This document shows, piece by piece, positions 19,639 to 27,928 of a DNA stretch of 64,000 bases (positions are counted from its first letter, which is position 1; each line of letters begins with the position of its first letter). The position numbers were made by a program, and so were the translations under genes. The notes under the pieces were generated by a model that was not told the origin of the DNA, did not search any database, and worked only from the letters and a program-made list of their open reading frames with translations. Source of the stretch: Ramlibacter tataouinensis TTB310 (GTDB lineage Bacteria > Pseudomonadota > Gammaproteobacteria > Burkholderiales > Burkholderiaceae_C); the NCBI RefSeq assembly GCF_000215705.1, contig NC_015677.1, positions 756,001-820,000 on the forward strand. Reading direction: 5' to 3'.

Positions 19639-19745
19639 GGGGATTGATGCGGAACGCGAATGAATAGCCTAGCCGCATTTCATTGGACTGCCAAGCCGCC
19701 GGCGCCCATCATCCCATTGCAGACAAGCCCAACCGGAGCGCCGCC

Positions 19746-20240
19746 ATGGAGTTCAGATCGCAAGCCGCCACGCATCAATCGCCCGCCGCCGCCAAAGCCG
19801 CCCTGGCGGGCACCTGGAAACTGGGCGTGCGCCAGGCGGTGAGCCTGGCGCCGCGCGAGCCGGGCGTCTTCACCGTGGCCCATGGCCGGCTCTGGGTGAC
19901 CTTCGACGGCCCGCACGCCGGCCCCGCCAACGACTGGGGCGACCGGGTGCTGGGCGCCGGCGACCGGCTGGTGCTGGGGCCCGGCCAGCGCCTGGTGGTC
20001 GAGCCCTGGGACTGCCGGCAGGCCGGCTATTTCAGCTGGGATCCCTTGCCCCACGCCGTGCCGGTGCGCTCGGCCCGGATGGTCCCCCTGCTGCAGGCCG
20101 TGGCCGACCTGCGCCTGGCGTTGGTGTTCGGCGCCGGCGCGTCGCTGCGGCTGCTGCGCGGCATCGGCCATGCGGTGCTGGGCGCCGCGCCGCGGCAATC
20201 GGCGCCGGACGTCTGCTGCCCGCGTGGTGCGATGGGCTGA
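19746..20240 (+). CDS. DUF2917 domain protein
   Basis: The protein has 164 residues. The central region (about 30-95) has VSLAPREPGVFTVAHGRLWVTFDGP and DRLVLGPGQRLVVEPWD, the cupin-like DUF2917 pattern. ATG 19746 is chosen; upstream in-frame codons lack a ribosome binding site and fall in the divergent promoter region. Function unknown. Its position opposite a LysR gene suggests LysR control. Confidence 0.75.
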   Translation: MEFRSQAATHQSPAAAKAALAGTWKLGVRQAVSLAPREPGVFTVAHGRLWVTFDGPHAGPANDWGDRVLGAGDRLVLGPGQRLVVEPWDCRQAGYFSWDPLPHAVPVRSARMVPLLQAVADLRLALVFGAGASLRLLRGIGHAVLGAAPRQSAPDVCCPRGAMG

Positions 20241-20385
20241 GGCTTTCCCCCCGCCGGGCGAAGAGGGGCAGGGGGAGAAGGGGGTAAGGCGAGGAGCTCC
20301 TACAGCCCTGCAAGCAGGCCAGCACCCCTATTGATCAGGCTTCTGCGAACCTGGGCAGGGATAATGCCCGGCACCTGCCTGCCCC

Positions 20386-20985
20386 ATGGCCCGCCCCAAG
20401 TCCCAGCAACACGACATCAAGCGCGACGAGATCCTGGACGTGGCGGCGCAGTGCTTCGCCGACCGCAGCTATCCCGCCGCCAGCATGAACGACATCGCCG
20501 CGGCCTGCGGCGCGTCCAAGGCCCGGCTCTACCACTACTACGAGAGCAAGGAAGCCATCCTGTTCGATCTGCTGGACCGCTACACCCAGCGGCTGCTGGC
20601 GCTGATCGCGCAGGCCGAGGCCACCGCGCAGCGGCGCAACCTGGACGACCGCGCCGCGCTGCACGAGCTGGTGCGCGCCTTCCTGCAGGAGTACGAGACC
20701 TCGGCCACCCGCCACGTGGCGCTGCTGAACGACACCAAGTTCCTGGGCCCGGCGCAGCGCGAGCTGGTGCTGGACCGCCAGCGCGACGTGGTCTCGGCCG
20801 TCACCCGCTTCCTGCGGCGCGCCTACCCGCAGCGGCTGCAGGCGGGCAACCAGACCGCCGTGACCATGATGCTGTTCGGCATGATCAACTGGACCTTCAC
20901 CTGGCTGCGTCCGGGCGGCGCCATGAGCTACGCCGCCTTCGCCGAGGAGGTGATCGCCATGCTGGAGCACGGGCTGAAGGGATGA
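20386..20985 (+). CDS. TetR/AcrR-family transcriptional regulator
   Basis: The protein has 199 residues. The HTH lies at about residues 12-60 (RDEILDVAAQCFADRSYPAASMNDIAAACGASKARLYHYYESKEAIL read in segments). The C-terminal ligand domain is helical. The 3' end overlaps the gluconokinase start (ATGA), so the two are cotranscribed. The ligand is unknown. Confidence 0.9.
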   Translation: MARPKSQQHDIKRDEILDVAAQCFADRSYPAASMNDIAAACGASKARLYHYYESKEAILFDLLDRYTQRLLALIAQAEATAQRRNLDDRAALHELVRAFLQEYETSATRHVALLNDTKFLGPAQRELVLDRQRDVVSAVTRFLRRAYPQRLQAGNQTAVTMMLFGMINWTFTWLRPGGAMSYAAFAEEVIAMLEHGLKG

Positions 20986-21494
20986 CCGCGCGCCACGTCG
21001 TCGTCATGGGCGTCTCCGGCTGCGGCAAGTCGGCGGCGGGGCAGGCGATCGCGCGGGCGCTGGGCCTGCCCATGATCGAGGGCGACGCCTTCCACCCGCC
21101 CGGCAACATCGCCAAGATGCAGGGCGGCCTGCCGCTGTCGGACGCCGACCGCGCCGGCTGGCTGGACACGCTGGCGGCCGAACTGGCGCGGCATCCCGGC
21201 GGCGCCGTGCTGGCCTGCTCCGCGCTCAAGGCCGCCTACCGCGAGCGGCTGCGCCGCGCCGTGCCCGACCTGCGCTTCGTGCACTTGGCGCTTACGCCCG
21301 AGCAGGCACTGGCCCGGGTGGCGGCCCGGCCCGGCCACTTCTACCCGCCCAGCCTGGTGGGCAGCCAGTTCCAGGCGCTGCAGGACCCGGCCGGCGAGCC
21401 CGGCGTCACGGTGGTGGATGCGACGCTGCCGCCGGCCCAGGTGGTGGACCGCGCGCTGGCCGGCTTGGCCGCAGGGCGATTCAACAATCCGTAA
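20982..21494 (+). CDS. gntK: Gluconokinase
   Basis: The protein has 170 residues, normal for the short P-loop gluconokinases. Walker A is GVSGCGKS (about residue 9); EGDAFHPPGNIAKMQGG, LACSALKAAYRERLR and GHFYPPSLVGSQFQALQ follow. It phosphorylates gluconate to 6-phosphogluconate. The stop codon lies inside a 20-bp perfect palindrome. Coupling to a TetR gene is unusual; gnt genes are more often under GntR or LacI proteins. Confidence 0.92.
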   Translation: MTARHVVVMGVSGCGKSAAGQAIARALGLPMIEGDAFHPPGNIAKMQGGLPLSDADRAGWLDTLAAELARHPGGAVLACSALKAAYRERLRRAVPDLRFVHLALTPEQALARVAARPGHFYPPSLVGSQFQALQDPAGEPGVTVVDATLPPAQVVDRALAGLAAGRFNNP

Positions 21495-21506
21495 TCGATT
21501 ACGGAT
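21487..21506. promoter_or_regulatory. 20-bp perfect palindrome, candidate operator
   Basis: ATCCGTAATCGATTACGGAT is fully self-complementary, centred between 21496 and 21497. It covers the gluconokinase stop codon and ends 57 bp before the MBL gene start. It is too perfect to be likely by chance and, with its central CG, looks like a TetR- or LacI-type binding site. Which regulator uses it is unknown; the TetR encoded just upstream is one candidate. Confidence 0.55.
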
Positions 21507-21563
21507 AGGTAAAATCGACCGCTTCCGCGCCGGCGCCGATGCTGGTGCGCACCAGGAGACACG

Positions 21564-22553
21564 ATGTCCAAAGCCTTCGCCAGCCAGGCCGACCTGGCCG
21601 ACAAGAAGATCACCTTCGAGCAGCTGTCCGCCCACTGCTGGGCCTACACCGCGGAGGGCGACCCGAACTCCGGCGTCATCATCGGCGACAGGTTCATCAT
21701 GGTCAGCGACGCCACCGCCACGCCGGCCATGGCGCGCGACCTGATCGCCAGGATCCGCACCGTCAGCGACAAGCCGATCAAGTACGTGCTGCTCACGCAC
21801 TACCACGCGGTGCGGGTGCTGGGCGCCAGCGCCTACTTCGCCGAGGGCGCGCAGGAGATCATCGCCAGCCAGGGCACGCTGGAGCTGATCATCGAGCGCG
21901 GCAAGGAGGACATGCAGTCCGAGATGGAGCGCTTCCCGCGCCTGTTCCGCAACGCCGAGACGGTGCCGGGCCTGACCTGGCCCACCCTGGTGATCGGCGG
22001 CGGCAACCCGGTCCAGGGCGAGGTGCCCGGCCGGCTGACCGTGGACCTGGGCGGCGTCCAGGTGCAGATCTGGCATCCCGGGCCCGGCCACACCCGCGGC
22101 GACACCATCGCCTGGGTGGCGCAGGAGAAGGTGCTGTTCTCCGGCGATCTGGTGGAGTACGAGGCCGGCGTGTACACCGGCGACGCGCACCTGGAGGAAT
22201 GGCCCGCCACGCTGGAGGCGCTGCGCGCCCTCAACGCCGAAGCCATCGTGCCCGGCCGCGGCGAAGCCATGAAGGGCAGCGCCCAGGTGAACCGGGCGCT
22301 GGACTACACCAAGCGCTGGGTCGAGACGCTGTACCGCTGCGCCCGCGAGGCCGCGCAGGCGAACATGGACCTCAGGTCCGCGATGGCGCACACGCGCAAG
22401 GCGATGGACCCGGTGTTCGGCCACGTGTTCATCTACGAGCACTGCCTGCCCTTCGACGTCAGCCGCGCCTACGACGAGGCGCGCGGCATCAAGAACCCCC
22501 GCATCTGGACCGCCGAACGCGACAAGGAGATGTGGGCGTCGCTGCAGGCGTGA
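21564..22553 (+). CDS. Metallo-beta-lactamase-fold hydrolase with degenerate metal site
   Basis: The protein has 329 residues with an MBL fold. The usual HxHxDH motif reads THYHAVRV, keeping the two first His but with Val for Asp and Arg for His. A later His (HPGPGHTRGD) and Asp (LFSGDLVEY) are present, while the last ligand region reads PGRG instead of PGHG. A C-terminal helical extension runs from about 245. ATG 21564 follows GGAGA at 21556-21560. Fold assignment is firm; whether it binds one metal, two or none is open. Confidence 0.82.
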   Translation: MSKAFASQADLADKKITFEQLSAHCWAYTAEGDPNSGVIIGDRFIMVSDATATPAMARDLIARIRTVSDKPIKYVLLTHYHAVRVLGASAYFAEGAQEIIASQGTLELIIERGKEDMQSEMERFPRLFRNAETVPGLTWPTLVIGGGNPVQGEVPGRLTVDLGGVQVQIWHPGPGHTRGDTIAWVAQEKVLFSGDLVEYEAGVYTGDAHLEEWPATLEALRALNAEAIVPGRGEAMKGSAQVNRALDYTKRWVETLYRCAREAAQANMDLRSAMAHTRKAMDPVFGHVFIYEHCLPFDVSRAYDEARGIKNPRIWTAERDKEMWASLQA

Positions 22554-22562
22554 CCGCCAGTC

Positions 22563-22608
22563 TGTAGTCCGCCGACTACATGCTCAGCGGCAGGCGGACG
22601 ACAGTCCG
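22563..22608. promoter_or_regulatory. Two inverted repeats upstream of the Gln-rich ORF
   Basis: TGTAGTC-CGCC-GACTACA (22563-22580) has perfect 7-bp arms, and CGGAC-GACA-GTCCG (22595-22608) has perfect 5-bp arms. Both lie 49-94 bp upstream of the small ORF and shortly after the MBL stop. They could be operators or a weak terminator; there is no T-run after either hairpin, which favours an operator role. Confidence 0.4.
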
Positions 22609-22656
22609 GCTCAGCAAGACTTTCTAAGCTGCGGTCGCCCAGAACAAGGAGACCAC

Positions 22657-22842
22657 GTGCTTTCAGGCAAGACCCCGCGCATCCTGCAGCAGCAGCCGCG
22701 CCGCGATGACGACAGCGACAGGCAGCAGCAACAACAGTCCGGCTCGCGCGAGTTCCAGCCCCGGGCGGGCGACCAGCAGCAGCGTCTGCAACGGCAACAG
22801 ATGGGGGAGGGCAACCCCTCGCAGGAGAAAGGCGGGCGCTGA
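22657..22842 (+). CDS. Small Gln-rich hypothetical protein
   Basis: The predicted protein has 61 residues, about one quarter glutamine, plus many Arg, Asp and Gly, with no hydrophobic segment; it would be disordered. Support for a real gene is a GTG start with AAGGAG eight bases upstream (22646-22651), and the inverted repeats further upstream. I recognise no family. It is convergent with the DUF6279 gene, 4 bp apart. Against it: small size and biased composition in GC-rich DNA. Confidence 0.4.
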   Translation: MLSGKTPRILQQQPRRDDDSDRQQQQQSGSREFQPRAGDQQQRLQRQQMGEGNPSQEKGGR

Positions 22843-22846
22843 TCCT

Positions 22847-23734
22847 TCAGCCGCGCGCCGGGGCGCCGTTGCGCGCCAGCTCGCGCAGGTCGCGCTGCCA
22901 GCCGCGCAGGCGCTGCACCGCGGTCTCGCGCTGGGCCGGCGTGGTGGCGTTGTGGCCCGCGGCGAAGCTGCGGCAGCCTTCCTGTGTCAGCGCCTCCTGG
23001 TGCGCGCGCCAGGCCGCGTCGGGCGAGGACTGCACCCGCTCGAAGTAGCCGCGCATCAGGCCGCGCGCCTGCGCCAGCTCCAGGCCCGGCGCCTGCAGCT
23101 GGCGCAGCGTCTGCAGCATGTCCTGCTGGCGGCGCTGGCGCTCGGCCAGGATGCGCTGCGGATCGAACACCGACTGCGCCAGCTGCCGGCGCAGCACCGC
23201 CAGCTGCGGCTCCTCCAGGCGGCCGTACACCCGCTCGCTGCGTTCGACGATCCGCTCCAGCCGCTGGTCCAGGCGCTCGCCGGGCGGCAGGCGCAGCCAC
23301 TCGCGCCGGTACTCCTGGTTGTTGCGAGCATAACGCCGCTCCAGGTGCTGCAGCTGGTCGGGCGTGAGCGACAGAGCCAGGGTGACGATGGCCGGCTCTG
23401 CCCGCTCGGCCACCGCCAGCAGCCGCTTGCGCGCCTGCTCGAACAGGTCGCAGGCCTGCGCCGCCGTCACCTCGCCCGGCGCCAGGCGCTCCAGCCCCTG
23501 CAGCAGCTCTTCCACGCGCGGCAGCTCGGTCTCGCGGTGCCAGAGGTGCAGCCGGGCGATGTCCCCGCGCACGCGCGACGCCTGCGCGGTGTCGAAATCC
23601 AGGTAGCCGTCCAGCCACCAGTATGCGACTTCGTCCAGGTTGTTGTAGCTCAGTTTGACCGCGCTGCAGGCGGCCAGGGCCAGGCACAGGGCCAGCAGGC
23701 CGATAATCCGCAGCCGTAGTTTGAAGGTGGTCAT
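22847..23734 (-). CDS. DUF6279 family lipoprotein
   Basis: The protein has 295 residues. The signal peptide with lipobox LALAACS (Cys near residue 23) is followed by KLSYNNLDEVAYWWLDGYLDF, the hallmark of this family, and by an all-helical, Arg/Glu/Gln-rich body. The ATG at 23734 leaves a 17-bp divergent gap to glmU. Function unknown; it is expected on the periplasmic face of a membrane. Confidence 0.8.
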   Translation of the reverse strand: MTTFKLRLRIIGLLALCLALAACSAVKLSYNNLDEVAYWWLDGYLDFDTAQASRVRGDIARLHLWHRETELPRVEELLQGLERLAPGEVTAAQACDLFEQARKRLLAVAERAEPAIVTLALSLTPDQLQHLERRYARNNQEYRREWLRLPPGERLDQRLERIVERSERVYGRLEEPQLAVLRRQLAQSVFDPQRILAERQRRQQDMLQTLRQLQAPGLELAQARGLMRGYFERVQSSPDAAWRAHQEALTQEGCRSFAAGHNATTPAQRETAVQRLRGWQRDLRELARNGAPARG

Positions 23735-23751
23735 GGGATGAAGGAGCCTCA

Positions 23752-25155
23752 ATGACAGCAGTGGATGTGGTCGTCATGGCCGCCGGCAAGGGCACGCGCA
23801 TGAAAAGCCGCCTGCCCAAAGTGTTGCACCGATTGGGCGGCCGCGCGCTGCTGGCCCACGTGGTCGAATGCGCCGCGGGGTTGAAGCCGCGCCGGGTGAT
23901 CGTGATCACCGGCCACGGGGCCCCCGAGGTCGAAGCCGCGGTGGGGCGCCTCGCGCAGGCGGGCGGCCTGCAGGACTGCTCATGCGTGCGTCAGGAGCCG
24001 CAGCTGGGCACCGGCCATGCGGTGCAGCAGGCGCTGCCGCACCTGCCGGAGGACGGCATCTGCCTGGTCCTCAACGGCGACGTGCCGCTGATCGAGGCGG
24101 CCACGCTGCAGGCCCTGGTGGACGCCTGCGGCGGCGAGCGGCTGGCCCTGCTGTCGGTGGAGATGGCCGACCCCACCGGCTACGGCCGCATCGTGCGCGA
24201 AGGCGACGCCGTGCGCGCCATCGTGGAACACAAGGACGCCGGCGAGGCGCAGCGCGCCATCCGCGAGGTCTACACCGGCTTCATGGCGGTGCCCAACCGG
24301 CTGCTGCGCCGCTGGCTGCCCCGGCTCACCGACGACAACGCGCAGCGCGAGTACTACCTGACCGACATCGTCAAGCTGGCGGCGCAGGACGGCGCCGCCG
24401 TGGTGGCGCAGCGCACGCACGACCAGGTGCAGGTGGACGGGGTGAACAGCCCGCTGCAGCTGGCCGACCTGGAGCGCGCCTACCAGCGGCGCCAGGCGCG
24501 CCGCCTGCTGGAGTCCGGCGTGCGCCTGGCGGACCCGGCGCGCTTCGACCTGCGCGGCCAGCTCAGCTGCGGCCAGGACGTGGAGATCGACGTCAACTGC
24601 GTGTTCGAGGGCGAGGTGGCGCTGGGCGACGGCGTGCGCATCGGCGCGAACTGCGTGATCGCCAATGCCCGCATCGAGGCCGGCGCGGTGATCCATCCCT
24701 TCACCCACATCGAGGGCGAGAAGGCCGGCGTGCGGGTCGGCGAGGGCGCGCTGGTCGGGCCGTTCGCGCGCCTGCGGCCGGGCGCGCAGCTGGGCGCCGA
24801 GGTGCACATCGGCAACTTCGTGGAGGTCAAGAACAGCAGCCTCGCGCGCGGCGCCAAGGCCAACCACCTGGCCTACCTGGGCGACGCCACCGTGGGCGAG
24901 CGGGTCAACTACGGCGCCGGCTCCATCACCGCCAACTACGACGGGGCCAACAAGCACCACACCGTGATCGAGGAGGACGTGCACGTGGGCAGCAACTGCG
25001 TGCTGGTGGCACCCGTGACCCTGGGCCGCGGCGGCACCGTGGGCGGCGGCTCCACCATCACCAAGGACACGCCGGCCGGCGCGCTGTCGGTGGCGCGCGG
25101 CAAGCAGGTGACCATCGCCGGCTGGCAGCGGCCGGTCAAGGGCAAGAAGGCCTAG
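23752..25155 (+). CDS. glmU: Bifunctional N-acetylglucosamine-1-P uridyltransferase / glucosamine-1-P acetyltransferase
   Basis: The protein has 467 residues. The N-terminal pyrophosphorylase domain has VMAAGKGTRMKSRLPKVLH and QLGTGHAVQQAL. The C-terminal left-handed beta-helix acetyltransferase (about 255-460) has GERVNYGAGSITANYDG. It makes UDP-GlcNAc for peptidoglycan and LPS. AAGGAG at 23741-23746 supports the start. glmS, the enzyme two steps earlier, is encoded about 8 kb downstream in this window. Confidence 0.97.
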   Translation: MTAVDVVVMAAGKGTRMKSRLPKVLHRLGGRALLAHVVECAAGLKPRRVIVITGHGAPEVEAAVGRLAQAGGLQDCSCVRQEPQLGTGHAVQQALPHLPEDGICLVLNGDVPLIEAATLQALVDACGGERLALLSVEMADPTGYGRIVREGDAVRAIVEHKDAGEAQRAIREVYTGFMAVPNRLLRRWLPRLTDDNAQREYYLTDIVKLAAQDGAAVVAQRTHDQVQVDGVNSPLQLADLERAYQRRQARRLLESGVRLADPARFDLRGQLSCGQDVEIDVNCVFEGEVALGDGVRIGANCVIANARIEAGAVIHPFTHIEGEKAGVRVGEGALVGPFARLRPGAQLGAEVHIGNFVEVKNSSLARGAKANHLAYLGDATVGERVNYGAGSITANYDGANKHHTVIEEDVHVGSNCVLVAPVTLGRGGTVGGGSTITKDTPAGALSVARGKQVTIAGWQRPVKGKKA

Positions 25156-26633
25156 GCCCGCGGCAGCAGCGCTTCGGCCTCGATCTCCACCCGGTACCCC
25201 GGCCCGATCAGCGCGCCCACCTGCAGCATGGTGTTGGCCGGGCGCACCTCGCCGAAGAAGCGCCCGTGCGCGCGGGCTACGGCCTCCCACTCGTTCGCGT
25301 CGGTCAGGTACACCCGGGTGCGCACCACGTCCTGCGGGCCCGCGCCCAGGGCCCGCAGGCTGGCCGAGATCTTGTCCAGGATGTAGGTGGCCTGCGCGCC
25401 CGCGTCCTGCGGCGCGATGACCGTGGAGGCGCCGTGCGTGGCGGTGGTGCCGGACACCAGGATGCGGCGGCCGTCCCGCACCGCGCGGGAATAACCCGCC
25501 AGCGGTTCCCAGACGCTGCCGCTGTCCACCCGCAGCCGCCCCGCCCGCCCCGGCACGGGCTGCGCCCGGTACACCTGCGGCAGAGATTCCAGGTGGTGGC
25601 TCAGGTCGCCCGAGGCGGTGAGGAAGGGGGGCTTGCGGTATTCGTCGCCGCAATCGCCCGGGATGGCGCGCGTGGCGGCGAAGGCCCGCTCCAGCAGGGC
25701 ATGGTCGCGCGCGTCGAGCCGGAACGAGAACACCCGGGCGTTGCCGGCCCGGTGCTCCGACTCGCCCAGGCGGGCGCCGACGATGACCGCGGCCACGGCG
25801 GGCTGGTCCAGCACCCAGCGGGTGGCCACGTTGGCGATGGACACCCCGTGGCGCAGCGCGACGGCGTGCGCCGCCCGCAGCACGCCCTGCAGCGCGTCCC
25901 AGCCGCCCACCGCCTCGATGAAGCGGCGGTACTTCATCTTGCTCCAGTCGCCGATGGCTTCGGGCTCGGGCTGGTCCAGCCAACGCTCCGACAGGAAGCC
26001 GCCGGCCAGCGTGCCGTAGGCCAGCAGCTTCACGCCGCGTGCGAGGCACAGGCGGCTCATCTCGCCCAGGGCGCGCCGGTCCAGCAGCGAGAGGCAGACC
26101 TGGTTGGTCGCGACGGGGATGCCGTGCGACAGCAGCAGGTTCAGGTGGGCCGTGTCGAAGTTGGTCAGGCCCAGGTGCGCGACCAGGCCCTCCTGGCGCA
26201 GCCGGGCCAGCTGCGCCATCGCGTCGATGTACTGCGGGTGGTCGAAGGACCACCAGTGGAGCTGCATCAGGTCGATGCGGCGCGTGCGCATGCGTTCGCG
26301 CGCCCGGTCGACCGCGGCGCGCACCACCTCGGCCGTCATGGGGCCGGGCTCGGGGCACCACTTGGTGAAGGCCGCCAGGCGCAGGCCCTGCGACAACGCC
26401 TGGCCGGTGATGACCTCGGCCGAGCCGTAGTGGTCGGCCATGTCGAAGGCGTCGAAGCCGTCGGCCACGTACGCGGCCATCGCGGCCGCGCCCGCGGCAG
26501 GGTCCAGCGGCGGCCGGCCCCGCTCCATGTCCGCCACCTGCCACAGGCCGGTGACGATGCGCGGGATGGTGCAGCCGGGGGCGAGCTCGGTGCGCTCCAT
26601 CGCCGGCGGTCGCGCGGGCGGGTCCCCGCTCAT
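25152..26633 (-). CDS. Aldo/keto reductase fused to a C-terminal Rid/YjgF-like domain
   Basis: The protein has 493 residues. Residues about 12-345 are an aldo/keto reductase with the catalytic tetrad visible: FDMADHYG (Asp, Tyr), FTKW (Lys) and LMQLHWW (His). Residues about 380-493 form a Rid domain (ILVSGTTAT, then VVRTRVYLTDANEW and RPANTMLQVGAL). The active-site Arg of imine deaminase RidA (PARS in RidA) is replaced by Asn (PANT), so deaminase activity is doubtful. The ATG at 26633 overlaps the binding-protein stop (ATGA). It is cotranscribed with a second aldo/keto reductase and a transporter component. Confidence 0.85.
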   Translation of the reverse strand: MSGDPPARPPAMERTELAPGCTIPRIVTGLWQVADMERGRPPLDPAAGAAAMAAYVADGFDAFDMADHYGSAEVITGQALSQGLRLAAFTKWCPEPGPMTAEVVRAAVDRARERMRTRRIDLMQLHWWSFDHPQYIDAMAQLARLRQEGLVAHLGLTNFDTAHLNLLLSHGIPVATNQVCLSLLDRRALGEMSRLCLARGVKLLAYGTLAGGFLSERWLDQPEPEAIGDWSKMKYRRFIEAVGGWDALQGVLRAAHAVALRHGVSIANVATRWVLDQPAVAAVIVGARLGESEHRAGNARVFSFRLDARDHALLERAFAATRAIPGDCGDEYRKPPFLTASGDLSHHLESLPQVYRAQPVPGRAGRLRVDSGSVWEPLAGYSRAVRDGRRILVSGTTATHGASTVIAPQDAGAQATYILDKISASLRALGAGPQDVVRTRVYLTDANEWEAVARAHGRFFGEVRPANTMLQVGALIGPGYRVEIEAEALLPRA

Positions 26634-27928
26634 CGGGGCAGGCGGGCCTGCACGGCCTGGACGTCCTCGGCGCTCATCTGGCCGGTGGTCGCCACCTCCC
26701 CGTTCTGGATGCGCCACAGGCGGAAGGGGCCGACGATGTCGCCGTTGCGGTCGAACTCCACCGCCCCGATCACGCCCACGTAGCGCACCGGCTTGCGCTC
26801 GCGGATCAGCTGCAGCGCGCGGGCGAAGCCCTCGGGGCCGGCGTGCACCACCTCGCCGCCCGGCCGGGTGACCTCGCGGACGGCATCGCGGATGGCCGCG
26901 GCCTCGAAGCGGCCGGCCCTGGCGATGGCCAGGCCCAGGATGGCCGCCGCGTCGAAGGAGCGGTCGGCCGCCGGCGCGTTGGCGTCGAAGCCGCCGCTCA
27001 TGGCGGGGTAGGCCTTGGCGAAGTAGTCGGTGCTGGGCGTGCGGCTGGTCCCGGACGAGGTGCCGAAGGCGTTGTTCAGGTACTGCGCGCCCACGCCCTT
27101 GATCAGGTCGGCCGAGTTCATCCCGTCGTTGAGCAGGAAACGCGGCTCGCCGCCCTGCTGCAGCCAGGTGCGCAGGAGGGTGGTGCCGTCACCGGGATAG
27201 CCGATCAGGTAGAGCGCCGGCGGGTCGCCCTGCAGCGCGCGCGTGACCTCGGGCGCGTACGAGGCCTGGCTCTGGTTGTAGGGCGTGATGCTGGTGATCT
27301 TGCCGCCCAGCGCCTCGTAGGCCTTGCGGAACTCGGCCAGCATGTTGACGCCGAAGTCGTTGTTCACGTGGATCACGGCCAGCTGGCGCATGCCCTGGTC
27401 CAGCGCGTACCTGGCCGCGGCCGTGCCCTGCAGCGCGTCGGAGGTGATGGTGCGGAAGAACCAGCCCCTGGTCTGCCCCTCGGCCGCCAGGCGCGTGAGC
27501 GTGGGCGAGGACGAAGCCGGCGAGACCTGCACCACGCCCGCCGGCGCGGTGACCGAGGTCACCATGGGAATGGAGTCCGAGGAGATGATGCCGCCGATGA
27601 TGGCCGGCGTCTTGCGCAGGTCCACCAGCTGGCGCGCCTGGTCCACCGCCACGCTGCCCTGGCTCTGCGAGTCGCGCAGCTCGAAGGCCAGCTGGCAGCC
27701 GGCGATGCCCGCCGCGCCGGCGGCGGCGTTGAGGTCGCGAAAGGCCAGTTCCACCGACTTGGACGCGGCCTGGCCGAAGCGGCCGGCCGGGCCGGTGAGC
27801 GAGACCACCATGCCCACGTTGTGGCGGCAGCCGGGCGCGCCGGGCGCCGTGGCGGGCGCCTGGGCCCCCGCGGGCAGGGCGGCGCAAAGCAGCGCGGACA
27901 GGGCGAGCAGGGACGGGAGCTGGGTCAC
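26630..27928 (-). CDS. Branched-chain amino acid-type ABC transporter substrate-binding protein (LivK-like)
   Basis: The protein has 432 residues. A Sec signal (about 1-22, ending PAGAQA) precedes a type-I periplasmic binding fold: VGMVVSLTGPAGRFGQ, a LVDLRKTPAIIGGIISSDS hinge, VIHVNNDFGVNML. The GTG start at 27928 follows AAGGAGAAAACC and overlaps the upstream gene stop (GTGA). It surely serves the divergent LivGFHM genes 1.4 kb away. The ligand need not be an amino acid; aromatic acids, urea and amides are known for the family. Confidence 0.9.
   Translation of the reverse strand: MTQLPSLLALSALLCAALPAGAQAPATAPGAPGCRHNVGMVVSLTGPAGRFGQAASKSVELAFRDLNAAAGAAGIAGCQLAFELRDSQSQGSVAVDQARQLVDLRKTPAIIGGIISSDSIPMVTSVTAPAGVVQVSPASSSPTLTRLAAEGQTRGWFFRTITSDALQGTAAARYALDQGMRQLAVIHVNNDFGVNMLAEFRKAYEALGGKITSITPYNQSQASYAPEVTRALQGDPPALYLIGYPGDGTTLLRTWLQQGGEPRFLLNDGMNSADLIKGVGAQYLNNAFGTSSGTSRTPSTDYFAKAYPAMSGGFDANAPAADRSFDAAAILGLAIARAGRFEAAAIRDAVREVTRPGGEVVHAGPEGFARALQLIRERKPVRYVGVIGAVEFDRNGDIVGPFRLWRIQNGEVATTGQMSAEDVQAVQARLPR

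Noticed and set aside
19647..19684. ATGCGG...CCGCAT and AATGA...TCATT in the LysR-DUF2917 gap
   Set aside because: The arms are short and widely spaced, and no clear T-N11-A site is present; too weak to list as an operator.
20241..20310. Purine-rich G tract before the TetR gene
   Set aside because: Runs of G3-G5 could form a quadruplex, but composition alone explains them in this GC-rich genome.
23868..26783. A 971-codon plus-strand frame across glmU and the AKR-Rid gene
   Set aside because: It overlaps two clear genes in other frames and has only Arg/Ala/Gly-rich sequence without motifs.
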